NCBI GenBank assembly: GCA_965115995.1
Contig: OZ220472.1
Span: 2,914,001-2,978,000 of the forward strand
Reading direction: 5' to 3'
Length of the DNA: 64,000 nucleotides
Source: Poriferisodalis sp026713105
GTDB taxonomy: Bacteria > Actinomycetota > Acidimicrobiia > Acidimicrobiales > Poriferisodalaceae
The translations under genes were made by a program, and so were the position numbers. The notes beneath the pieces are model-generated. The model did no database searches and was not told where the DNA came from. It saw only the letters and a list, made by a program, of their open reading frames with translations. Position 1 is the stretch's first letter. Each line of letters begins with the position of its first letter. Positions 34,077 through 41,782 of this stretch are shown one piece after another.

Positions 34077-35914
34077 GCCGCCGTCGCGAACCGATGCCCA
34101 AAGCGTCCGCCCTCGCATCGCGGTTGTCTGCCAAAGAAGTCCTGCGCCGATCAGAGCAGTGCGCACGGCCGGCTGATCATCCGAATCCGACCGACCCCAT
34201 GGAATCGCCCGATCGCGACTGCGTCAAATTGCTCCGTGAGATGCTCGACCGATCAGGTGTCGTGCCGTGCTTGGAACGCCGCTTGTGCGAGCACCCGGGC
34301 CCGCAGTCTCGGGTGCCGTTGCTCGCTCTGCTCGTCGGCCTCTTTTACACAGGCGGACCCGGAAATCGATACTGGCGTTCCGATGTAGCGCTCTTCCTGG
34401 CATCTCTGCATCCCCAAGTCGCCGTCGATCTCGGGGTCCAGTCCCCTGACGAGTTGCTCCCTCCGATCAGCTACAACGCAGTCTGCAAGCAGGCACGACG
34501 ACTTGAACGAGCGCTCCGCGACGGCTGGGTCGACGCAATCGACGCAGCGCCTCGCGATTTCGACTGGCTCTATGAGGAGATCTTGCGTGCCACCGTCCCC
34601 GCCGATATTGCGATTCAGATCGAAGCGGTCGCGCTGGACACGACCGACGATCCGACCTGGGCCAGTCAAATCCTGTGGATCGATGAGCATGAATCAGTCA
34701 CAGACCAACAGATCGCCGAGCTCAACAAGACCAGACGGCCCCGCGAGGGAAGCAAGCGGCGGGCTTTCAAGCGCGACACAGACCTGATCGGACATCGACG
34801 CGCTGACGGGAAGTACATCCGCAGCAGGGACCCAGACGCCGGCAGGGGATATCGCAGCAAAGCCGGCGAACACGAAGCAGGTCCGTTCCACGGAAGCCAT
34901 CTCACAGCTGCCACCGCCGTCAAGGCCCGACGAGTAACGGGCAACCACAAAGCAGCCACATTCGGACCTGACGTGCCGGCCTACGTCGTCGGCGCGGACT
35001 ACAGCCCTGCCGGGACCAGCCCCGCCACCGTCGGCAAGCGCACTATGGACATCGCCACAGAACTGTGCCCCAACGTCTCCGATGTGGTCGCCGACATGGG
35101 CTTCACCCAGCAAGGCGAGAAATTCAATCGAGTCATGCACGAAATGGGAATCCACGTCACCATGGACGCAAAGGACATCGAAGCCAAGAAAGCCGTCCCC
35201 GTCAAACTCGGCCCATCGGGTTTCCCTGCGTTCAACCACGTCGGCACGCTGCTGCACCCATTCACACCCAAGCACCTACGCGTGCCGGCCATGAGCCTCA
35301 ACAAATGGGAACGCGAGAACTTCTACCTCAAACGAGCACCATTCGAGCTCATCGCCAACCAGCACTACGACGACGGTGGGAAGCAGTTCCAGAACCCTGT
35401 CAACCGAGGACGTCTCAACATCGACCCGAGCCGGCACACCGGCACAGCACACACTCCGCTCTACCCCAAGCCCGCCGATTTTGACGAGCACTTCCCCGAC
35501 ATCCAAGACAACGTGCTATCTCGGAGCCACATCAAGGTCGGCGCGGAACAACTCGACAAGTTCCAACAACCTCCCAAGGGCACACCAGCCCATGAGCAGA
35601 GCTACACAAGACGCCTGCCGTCAGAGAACACGTTCGCGCAGCTCAAAGAAGACGACGGACTCAGCAAGAAGAAGTGCCGCATCCTCGGCGGCGGACGGGC
35701 ACTCGCAGCCCTCACCCGACTCGCCTGGTACAACACCAACATCACCCGCAAAATCGTTGATGGGCGCCAAGCCAGGAAACAGACGCGGCGCAGAGTCAAT
35801 GCAACACAACCCAAGACATACCCGTCTAGACCCTCCGAATCCCAAAAGACGTCAGCCACCGCAGATGTAGCCCCGAACAAGACCGAGTCCACAGAATCAC
35901 GAGCACCGCCCTAA
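34073..35914 (+). CDS. DDE-transposase-like protein
   Basis: This 613-aa protein starts at ATG 34073, overlapping the recombinase stop by four bases. It shows an RNase H-like catalytic layout: VALDTTDDPTW (first D), SDVVADMGFTQQGEKF (second D, followed by a helix) and LPSENTFAQLKEDDGLSKKK (E). This resembles IS1182/IS5-type DDE transposases. It lacks the typical short IS ORF context, and the insertion between the first two acidic residues is long and basic. The C-terminal 60 residues are Lys/Arg/Thr-rich. The protein should bind and cut DNA. Its pairing with a recombinase-like gene is not a standard IS arrangement that I know. Confidence 0.65.
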   Translation: MSRRREPMPKASALASRLSAKEVLRRSEQCARPADHPNPTDPMESPDRDCVKLLREMLDRSGVVPCLERRLCEHPGPQSRVPLLALLVGLFYTGGPGNRYWRSDVALFLASLHPQVAVDLGVQSPDELLPPISYNAVCKQARRLERALRDGWVDAIDAAPRDFDWLYEEILRATVPADIAIQIEAVALDTTDDPTWASQILWIDEHESVTDQQIAELNKTRRPREGSKRRAFKRDTDLIGHRRADGKYIRSRDPDAGRGYRSKAGEHEAGPFHGSHLTAATAVKARRVTGNHKAATFGPDVPAYVVGADYSPAGTSPATVGKRTMDIATELCPNVSDVVADMGFTQQGEKFNRVMHEMGIHVTMDAKDIEAKKAVPVKLGPSGFPAFNHVGTLLHPFTPKHLRVPAMSLNKWERENFYLKRAPFELIANQHYDDGGKQFQNPVNRGRLNIDPSRHTGTAHTPLYPKPADFDEHFPDIQDNVLSRSHIKVGAEQLDKFQQPPKGTPAHEQSYTRRLPSENTFAQLKEDDGLSKKKCRILGGGRALAALTRLAWYNTNITRKIVDGRQARKQTRRRVNATQPKTYPSRPSESQKTSATADVAPNKTESTESRAPP

Positions 35915-35931
35915 CGGCGACACCCCCCATG

Positions 35932-35959
35932 AGGCGGACGGCCGCTGAGCCGTCTGCCT
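35932..35959 (+). terminator. 11-bp stem hairpin after the transposase-like gene
   Basis: AGGCGGACGGC (35932-35942) pairs with GCCGTCTGCCT (35949-35959), with one G-T wobble and a six-base loop, beginning 18 bases after the stop codon. No T-run follows. It is a likely terminator or the edge of the mobile element. Confidence 0.5.
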
Positions 35960-36055
35960 AAACGCGTCCGCACACAGGCAGCGTTCGACACCGACGTCAC
36001 CGCGCATCGAGAACGCCGCTACATCGACCCCGGCTCAGCGCCCAAACGCGCAAAA

Positions 36056-36074
36056 TCGGGCCTAAACGGCCCGA
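36056..36074. repeat. 7-bp inverted repeat between transposase gene and tRNA
   Basis: TCGGGCC (36056-36062) is inverted as GGCCCGA (36068-36074) around TAAAC. It sits 50 bases from the tRNA 3' end, on the downstream side of the tRNA, and may help end the tRNA transcript or mark an element end. Confidence 0.35.
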
Positions 36075-36083
36075 ATCGGACAC

Positions 36084-36121
36084 AACAGGCCAACGTCCAC
36101 AACGCCAACTGGCCAACATCC
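36084..36121. repeat. Two near-identical 15-mers beside the tRNA 3' end
   Basis: AACAGGCCAACGTCC (36084-36098) and AACTGGCCAACATCC (36107-36121) match at 13 of 15 positions with a 23-base period, ending two bases from the tRNA CCA. The second copy is also found inverted at 2112-2126. They could be recombinase-binding arm sites or element-end repeats. Confidence 0.4.
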
Positions 36122-36123
36122 TT

Positions 36124-36200
36124 TGGTGGCGGGGGCAGGATTTGAACCTGCGACCTTCGGGTTATGAGCCCGACGAGCTTCCAGACTGCTCCACCCCGCG
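36124..36200 (-). tRNA. Initiator tRNA-fMet (CAT)
   Basis: The reverse complement reads CGCGGGGTGGAGCAGTCTGG at its 5' end. The anticodon loop is CTCATAA, closed by the GGG/CCC pairs diagnostic of initiator tRNA (TCGGG...CCCGA). The T-arm is GCAGGTTCAAATCCTGC, and a CCA end is encoded (36124-36126). The first acceptor pair is mismatched (C1 against C72), another initiator hallmark; the other six pair. The 3' end faces the accessory half of the window. Confidence 0.95.
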
Positions 36201-36281
36201 GCGAGAGCGACAACACTACCAGCGGCCTCTTCAAGCCAGCAAGGCCGAGACCGCTGGTGGGCCGCGGCAGAGCGTGCGGGC

Positions 36282-39200
36282 TTAGCCGGAGGCGGCTTGT
36301 TCGAGGATTCGGGCGGCTCGGGCGATCAGGCCCTCGGCCTCGTCGACGGCCTCCTGGTAGGCGGCCAGGTCGCCTTCTCGCAGGGCGGCATCGGCCCGGT
36401 CGAACGCCCGTGAGGCTCGCTCGAGCAGGTTGGTCACCGTGTCGGTCTCGGGGGCCGGCTCGGGCTCGTCAGCTTCCTCGTCAGGCGCAGCGGCTTCCGG
36501 CTCGTCTTCGGCATCGTCGGTTGTCGTGGGTGCCGCAGTGGTCGACCGGATCGTTCCGTTGCCAATGTCGATCTCGGCCATGCCGATCGCCTTCTCGAGC
36601 GCTCCTTCGAACGTCTCGGAGATCGCCACATTCGACCCGATGCCGGCAATCACCAACTGCAGCTCAGGCACCGCCGTCGGCCCGGTCGCCGCAATGAACA
36701 GCGGCCGCACATACAGCAGCGAGTTCTCCACCGGGATCAGCAGCAGGTTGCCGGGCCGCACCACCGAGCCGTTCTGGTTCAGCAGCGTCAGCCGCTCAGA
36801 GATCTCTTCCTCGGTCTGGATGTTCGAGTTGAACAACGCAGGACCGTCAATCGGCTGATCCGAGCGGATCTCGAACACCTCGATATCGCCATACCGGTCC
36901 GGATCGTTGTGGACCACCATGAAGCCTTCGAGGTTCTTGCGCGAATCATCCTCGGAGAACGGCACGAACGGCCGGAAGATCACGAACGACGCATCGTCGT
37001 CGCCAGGCAATCGGAACAACAAGTACTGCGGTGAGATTCTGGCCTCGACCGTGGCGATCACTTGCCCGGTCGTCTCGTCGCGCACCGTCTCGACCGTCGT
37101 CTGGCCGATCGAGTCGCCCGGATCCTGCGCCACTGCCCACGCACCCGCAGCGTCATAGAACTCCGACGGGTTGTTCAGGCGGTAGCGGCCCCACGCTTCG
37201 GTCTGCACCCGGAACAGATCCTCGGGATAACGGAAGTGGTCCTGCAGCTCGGCCGGCGGCGCCTCATCGGAGAACAGCGCCGGGAACTGCTTGATGTAGG
37301 ACTGCACGATCGGGTCGCTGCGGTCTACGACATAGAAGGTGACCGTGCCGTCGTGCGCGTCCACCACGGCCTTCACCGAGTTGCGCACATAGTTGAACGG
37401 ATCACGCAGGTCGCTTCCCACCGTCGACGCCCGCGAATTGGTGCGCTGCGCATAGGGGAACTGCGTGGTGGTGGTGAAGGCGTCGAGCACCCACTTCACC
37501 TTCCCATCGAGCACGACCGGATAAGGGTCGTTGTCGTAGGACAGGAACGGGGCCAGCAGCTCCACCCGCTGGGTGATGTCGCGGTTGTAGAGGATCCGGC
37601 TCTCACCCTGGATCTCGCCCGACACCAGCAGGTTCGGCTCCGCGAAGCGAACTGCGAACGCCAAGCGCCGGAAGAAGCCGCCGATGCCCACCCCGTCTTC
37701 ACCGTCGTAGCGGGTCGTCTCGGTGCGGTCGTCGTCGTCCTGGAAGTCGACTTCGGCTCGCTGGGCCCCCACGATCGAGTAGCCCTGCAGGTCCTCGCCG
37801 ACGTACAGGCCCGGCTCGTCCAGCGCGAGCGCCTCCGCGCCCGGCGAGATCACGTTGGGAATGTCGCCCAGCGCGTACGCCGGACGGCCGTTGGCGTCGA
37901 CCCCGTTGGCCGGTGCTGCCGCCACGCCGTAGCCGTGGGTGTAGGCGACGTGCTCAGTTTCCCACGTGTCGGTCGGCAGCTCGGTTGGGCGCAGCTCACG
38001 GGCCGCCAGCACGATCTGGGTGACCCTGCCGTCAATCTCGTAGCGGTCCACGTCGATGTCACGGAAGTCGTAGAAGCTCTTGATGCCCTGGGTCTGCTGG
38101 AACGTGTCCTGCATGACTGCGGGGTCGAGCAGCCGCACGTTGCGCACCGTGTCGAAGTTCTTCTCGATGTCTTCGGCGGTCAGCTCGGGTTCGTAGTTGA
38201 ACTCGCTCGACGTCACATCGTCGAGCCCGAGCGCGATGCGGGTCATCTCGATGTTGCGCTCGATGTAGGGGGCCTCCCGGGTGGACTCCGAGGGCTCCAC
38301 CTGGAAGCGCTGAACGATGGCCGGGTACGCCGCACCCGCGAGCCCGGCAATGACCACCCACAGTGCCACGGCGATCACCGGGTAGGTGAAGCCGCGCCGC
38401 CAGATGTTCACCACCAGCAGCACGAAGCTGAACAGGCTGATGACCATGAGCAGCCGCAGCACCGGCAGCTGCGCGTTCACGTCGGTGTAGGTAGCGCCGT
38501 CCACGAAACCCCGTGTCGACAGCGTCAGCTCGAACTGGTCGAAGTAGTAGCCGACCGCCTTGATGAGCGCCAAAATGCCCAGCAGCAGCGACAGGTGAGC
38601 CTTCACCTGCGGCTGCACTCGGCTGCCCGCAGGGGCCTGCACCCGGATCGCGCCATTCAGGTAGTGCCAGACGGTGGTGAAGATGAACGTCACCAACACG
38701 GCGGCGAACGCCCAGCCGACCAGGAAGTTGAAGAACGGCAGGCGGAAGACGTAGAAGCCGACGTCGCGGCCGAACTGCGGATCGGCAAGGCCGAAGTCGG
38801 TGGCGTTGATGAAGAACAGCCACGATTCCCACTGGCCTGAGACGCCGGAGCCGACCATGAAGGCGAGGACCAGCGAGACGCCGATGCGGACGAGGCCACG
38901 ACGCCGGCGGGACATCTGGTGCCAGCGGGCGGCGATGTCCTCAGCCGGTCCTGCCGGTGTCGCGCGGGCAGCGAGACGCTCCGCGATGAACAAGTTCAAC
39001 CACAGCAGGACGAAGAAGACCGCCGTGAACAGCAGGCCCAAGCCGATCTTGGCCCACAGCACCTTCCACCACACCGAGGAGTAACCCAGGCTGTCGAACC
39101 ACAGGTAGTCGGTCCAAAAGCCGGCGAGGCCCCGGATGGAGAACAGCAGGACGAAACCGGCAGCAACGACGATGCCGATGATCAGGCGGAAGCGCGTGAG

Positions 39201-39326
39201 ACCGCGTGGTCGGCGTGGCACCCGCCGGGGACCTTGCGGTCCCTGGGGGCCTTGCGGTCCTTGGGGTCCTTGGGGTCCGCCGGGCGGTTCTGACGAGGGA
39301 GGAGGCATGTCCTCAGGCGGACGCAT
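36282..39326 (-). CDS. UPF0182 family integral membrane protein
   Basis: This 1014-aa protein starts at ATG 39326. The N-terminus carries a collagen-like GPQ run (about residues 18-33), then a basic stretch (RRVPRRPRG) and about seven transmembrane helices in residues 45-330, beginning LIIGIVVAAGFVLLF. A long extracytoplasmic domain follows (YVGEDLQGYSIVGAQRAEV, FAEPNLLVSGEIQ, DYRF-type blocks). A Glu/Asp/Pro-rich linker and a short helical tail close it. Order and length match the UPF0182 family, common in actinobacteria, whose function is unknown. It is divergent from purN, with 83 bases between the starts, and is followed on the same strand by the tRNA. Confidence 0.9.
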   Translation of the reverse strand: MRPPEDMPPPSSEPPGGPQGPQGPQGPQGPQGPRRVPRRPRGLTRFRLIIGIVVAAGFVLLFSIRGLAGFWTDYLWFDSLGYSSVWWKVLWAKIGLGLLFTAVFFVLLWLNLFIAERLAARATPAGPAEDIAARWHQMSRRRRGLVRIGVSLVLAFMVGSGVSGQWESWLFFINATDFGLADPQFGRDVGFYVFRLPFFNFLVGWAFAAVLVTFIFTTVWHYLNGAIRVQAPAGSRVQPQVKAHLSLLLGILALIKAVGYYFDQFELTLSTRGFVDGATYTDVNAQLPVLRLLMVISLFSFVLLVVNIWRRGFTYPVIAVALWVVIAGLAGAAYPAIVQRFQVEPSESTREAPYIERNIEMTRIALGLDDVTSSEFNYEPELTAEDIEKNFDTVRNVRLLDPAVMQDTFQQTQGIKSFYDFRDIDVDRYEIDGRVTQIVLAARELRPTELPTDTWETEHVAYTHGYGVAAAPANGVDANGRPAYALGDIPNVISPGAEALALDEPGLYVGEDLQGYSIVGAQRAEVDFQDDDDRTETTRYDGEDGVGIGGFFRRLAFAVRFAEPNLLVSGEIQGESRILYNRDITQRVELLAPFLSYDNDPYPVVLDGKVKWVLDAFTTTTQFPYAQRTNSRASTVGSDLRDPFNYVRNSVKAVVDAHDGTVTFYVVDRSDPIVQSYIKQFPALFSDEAPPAELQDHFRYPEDLFRVQTEAWGRYRLNNPSEFYDAAGAWAVAQDPGDSIGQTTVETVRDETTGQVIATVEARISPQYLLFRLPGDDDASFVIFRPFVPFSEDDSRKNLEGFMVVHNDPDRYGDIEVFEIRSDQPIDGPALFNSNIQTEEEISERLTLLNQNGSVVRPGNLLLIPVENSLLYVRPLFIAATGPTAVPELQLVIAGIGSNVAISETFEGALEKAIGMAEIDIGNGTIRSTTAAPTTTDDAEDEPEAAAPDEEADEPEPAPETDTVTNLLERASRAFDRADAALREGDLAAYQEAVDEAEGLIARAARILEQAASG

Positions 39327-39409
39327 ATGGCAGCGAGGCTACTGGGGCGCGTGAGTAGTGCAGCCTGCGGGCCGCGCTGTTGCCGGGCGCGGCGCGTAGC
39401 TTCGGCGGA

Positions 39410-40099
39410 GTGCGCCTGGCGGTACTGGTCTCAGGAACCGGTTCGATCCTCGAAGCGATGCTCAGAGTCGGCCTGCCCGTGGACTTGGTGGGTGCCGATC
39501 GGCCGTGCCGTGGGCTGGGGATTGCGGCCGATGCGGGGAGCGCCACGGTGCTGGTCGGGCGAGACGATTGGACGGCCAGCCAGGCTGGCGGGGTCGGAGA
39601 GGCCGGCGGCGCTGGCGGGGCCGATGGCGGCAAGGGCCCACGGCGGTTCGATCGCAAGGGCTACAGCTGCGAGCTGGCAGCTGTGCTGGCCGGGCAGGGC
39701 ATCGACGTGGTGGCGATGGCCGGTTTCGGCACGGTGCTGGACGTGTCGTTCTTCGCATGGGGCGACGGGCGCTTCCGGGGAAGGGTGCTCAACACACATC
39801 CGTCGCTGCTGCCGGCTTTCCCGGGCTGGCATGCCGTGCGTGATGCGTTGAATGCAGGGGTCAGCGAGTCTGGTTGCACCGTGCATGTCGCTATCCCCGA
39901 GGTAGACGCCGGCCCGGTGTTGGCGCAGCGAGCGGTGCCGGTGCTCGCCGGCGACGACGAGGCCGCCCTGCACGAGCGCATCAAGGCGGTGGAACGGGAG
40001 CTCTACCCGGCGACGATTGCGGCGTTCCTGGAGCGATGCGCTGGCGACGACCGCAGCAAACTCGAACCGGACGGCAGACAGGAAGGACAGACCCGATGA
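39410..40099 (+). CDS. purN: Phosphoribosylglycinamide formyltransferase
   Basis: This 229-aa enzyme starts at GTG 39410 (VRLAVLVSGTGS), matching the family N-terminus. PurN transfers a formyl group from 10-formyl-THF to GAR in purine synthesis. Catalytic blocks are present: VLNTHPSLLPAFPG (N and H), then CTVHVAIPEVDAGPVLAQ with the catalytic Asp. An unusual Gly/Ala-rich insertion (about residues 60-80) sits where most PurN proteins have a short loop with R-x-D before the helix. The stop overlaps the purH start in an ATGA, so both are coupled, as in many actinobacteria. Confidence 0.93.
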   Translation: MRLAVLVSGTGSILEAMLRVGLPVDLVGADRPCRGLGIAADAGSATVLVGRDDWTASQAGGVGEAGGAGGADGGKGPRRFDRKGYSCELAAVLAGQGIDVVAMAGFGTVLDVSFFAWGDGRFRGRVLNTHPSLLPAFPGWHAVRDALNAGVSESGCTVHVAIPEVDAGPVLAQRAVPVLAGDDEAALHERIKAVERELYPATIAAFLERCAGDDRSKLEPDGRQEGQTR

Positions 40100-41664
40100 G
40101 GGCGTTGATCTCGGTGTGGGACAAGACCGGCGTGGTCGACTTCGCGACCCGGTTGTCGGGCCTCGGGTGGGAGATCGTGTCGAGCGGCGGCACGGCTGGC
40201 GCGCTGGCCGATGCCGGGGTGCCGGTGCTGGCGGTGGAAAACGTGACCGGCAGCCCCGAAATGCTCGACGGCCGGGTGAAGACGCTGCACCCTCGCATCC
40301 ACGGCGGGATCCTGGCGGACCGGTCGAAGCCAGCGCACTTGGCGTCATTGTCGGAGCACGGCATTGCGGCCATCGACTTGGTGGTGTGCAACCTGTACCC
40401 GTTCCGGTCCGACCCGGGTCCCGAGCTGATCGACATCGGCGGGCCGGCGATGGTGCGGGCTGCTGCGAAGAATCACGGCGACGATGACGGCGGCGTCGGC
40501 GTGGTGGTGGACCCGGCCGACTACGAGCCGGTGCTGGTCGAGCTGGCTGACTCGGGCGCACTGAGCGCTGCGACGCGCCGGCGGCTGGCGCGTGCGGCCT
40601 TCGCCCATACCGCGGCGTACGACGCGGCGATCGTGAGCTGGCTCGACGAGCCGGTCATAGGCGACGTCGAGCCCGCTCCGGGGGCCGGCGAATCTGACGA
40701 GCCCGCTCCCCTGCCGCCGACGGTGCACCTGGCGCTGGAACGGGTGGACGAGTGTCGCTACGGCGAGAACCCGCACCATCTCGGAGCCCGGTACCGGCCG
40801 GTCGGCGAGCTGACTTGGTGGGATCACGCTTACCAGCACGGTGGGCTGGCGCTGAGCTATCTGAACTTCTTCGACGCCGATGCGGCGTGGCGGATCGTGC
40901 ACGATCTCGGCGATGCCGAGGGTTCGGCAACGGTCGTGATCGTGAAGCACGCGAACCCGTGCGGAGCGGCTGCCGGCGGCGATCTTGCCGACGTGTACCA
41001 GCGGGCCTACGACTGCGACGCCCGCTCGGCGTTCGGCGGGATCGTGGCGTTCAACCAGATCGTCGATCTCGACACGGTCGAGCGCATCGAGACGGCGGCA
41101 CAAGCCGACCTGATCATTGCGCCCGGCTACGAGGACGGCGTCGTAGAGCGCATCGAGGCGAAGCGGCGCAACACCCGGGTGCTCGAGGCGCCCCGGCCTG
41201 ACGAAGCCGGCATTTCGCTTCGGCAGATCAACGGCGGCTGGCTGGTGCAGTCGCCGCACGCGTTTGCTTCGGCGCCCGAAGAGTGGCAGGTGGTCACCCA
41301 GCGCAAGCCGACGGCAGCCGAGCTCGCCGATGCCCGCTTCGCGTGGCGAGTCTGCGGGCACGTGACGTCGAATGCGATCGTGCTGGCGCGCGACCGCACG
41401 GCGTGGGGCATCGGCGCGGGCCAGCAGAACCGTGTCGAATCCGGCCAACTCGCCGCTGCGAAGGCCGACGGGCGGGCGGCGGGTGGTGCCTGCGCCAGTG
41501 ATGCGTTCTACCCCTTCGGTGACGGCGTCGAAGCCGCCGCCGAAGCCGGAGTGGCTGTCGTCGTGCAACCCGGCGGCGCCTTGCGAGACGACGATGTCAT
41601 TGCCCGGGCTAACGAGCTCGGCCTCGCCATGCTGTTCACCGGCGAGAGGCAGTTCCGGCACTAG
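40096..41664 (+). CDS. purH: Bifunctional AICAR transformylase/IMP cyclohydrolase
   Basis: This 522-aa enzyme starts at ATG 40096, coupled to purN. The N-terminal IMP cyclohydrolase domain shows SVWDKTGV, SSGGTA, GRVKTLHPRIHGG and DIGGPAMVRAAAKN. The AICAR transformylase domain shows CRYGENPHH, LALSYLNFFDADAAW, IVKHANPCGAA with the catalytic KH pair, and RSAFGGIVAFN. The C-terminus has SDAFYPFGDGVE and AMLFTGERQFRH. It catalyses the last two steps to IMP in the cytoplasm. Length and motif order are normal. Confidence 0.96.
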   Translation: MRALISVWDKTGVVDFATRLSGLGWEIVSSGGTAGALADAGVPVLAVENVTGSPEMLDGRVKTLHPRIHGGILADRSKPAHLASLSEHGIAAIDLVVCNLYPFRSDPGPELIDIGGPAMVRAAAKNHGDDDGGVGVVVDPADYEPVLVELADSGALSAATRRRLARAAFAHTAAYDAAIVSWLDEPVIGDVEPAPGAGESDEPAPLPPTVHLALERVDECRYGENPHHLGARYRPVGELTWWDHAYQHGGLALSYLNFFDADAAWRIVHDLGDAEGSATVVIVKHANPCGAAAGGDLADVYQRAYDCDARSAFGGIVAFNQIVDLDTVERIETAAQADLIIAPGYEDGVVERIEAKRRNTRVLEAPRPDEAGISLRQINGGWLVQSPHAFASAPEEWQVVTQRKPTAAELADARFAWRVCGHVTSNAIVLARDRTAWGIGAGQQNRVESGQLAAAKADGRAAGGACASDAFYPFGDGVEAAAEAGVAVVVQPGGALRDDDVIARANELGLAMLFTGERQFRH

Positions 41665-41745
41665 TGGCGGAACCATCAAACACAGCCGGCACTGATAAGT
41701 GGCGGAACCATCGAACACAGCCGGCACCACTGACTGCCGGAACCA
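41663..41745. repeat. Degenerate 35-bp tandem repeat after purH
   Basis: AGTGGCGGAACCATC appears at 41663 and 41698, each followed by a nearly identical (A/G)AACACAGCCGGCAC. A third, partial copy (CTGCCGGAACCATCAGA) lies at about 41734. The period is 35 bases. The array fills the purH-dacB gap and abuts the purH stop. Confidence 0.7.
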
Positions 41746-41782
41746 TCAGACCAACGGGCACGAGCGACGAGGGCAGAACGAG

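Noticed and set aside
32691..34166. Long minus-strand open frame of 491 codons
   Set aside because: It lies opposite the recombinase-like gene, whose frame holds recognisable motifs; this one is Gly/Arg/Ala-rich without any.
37062..38840. Long plus-strand open frame of 592 codons
   Set aside because: It is antisense to the UPF0182 gene and rich in His, Arg, Val and Gln, as expected for the complement of a GC-rich gene. It has no family-like motif.
40345..41730. Minus-strand open frame of 461 codons
   Set aside because: It is antisense to purH, which is certain from its motifs.
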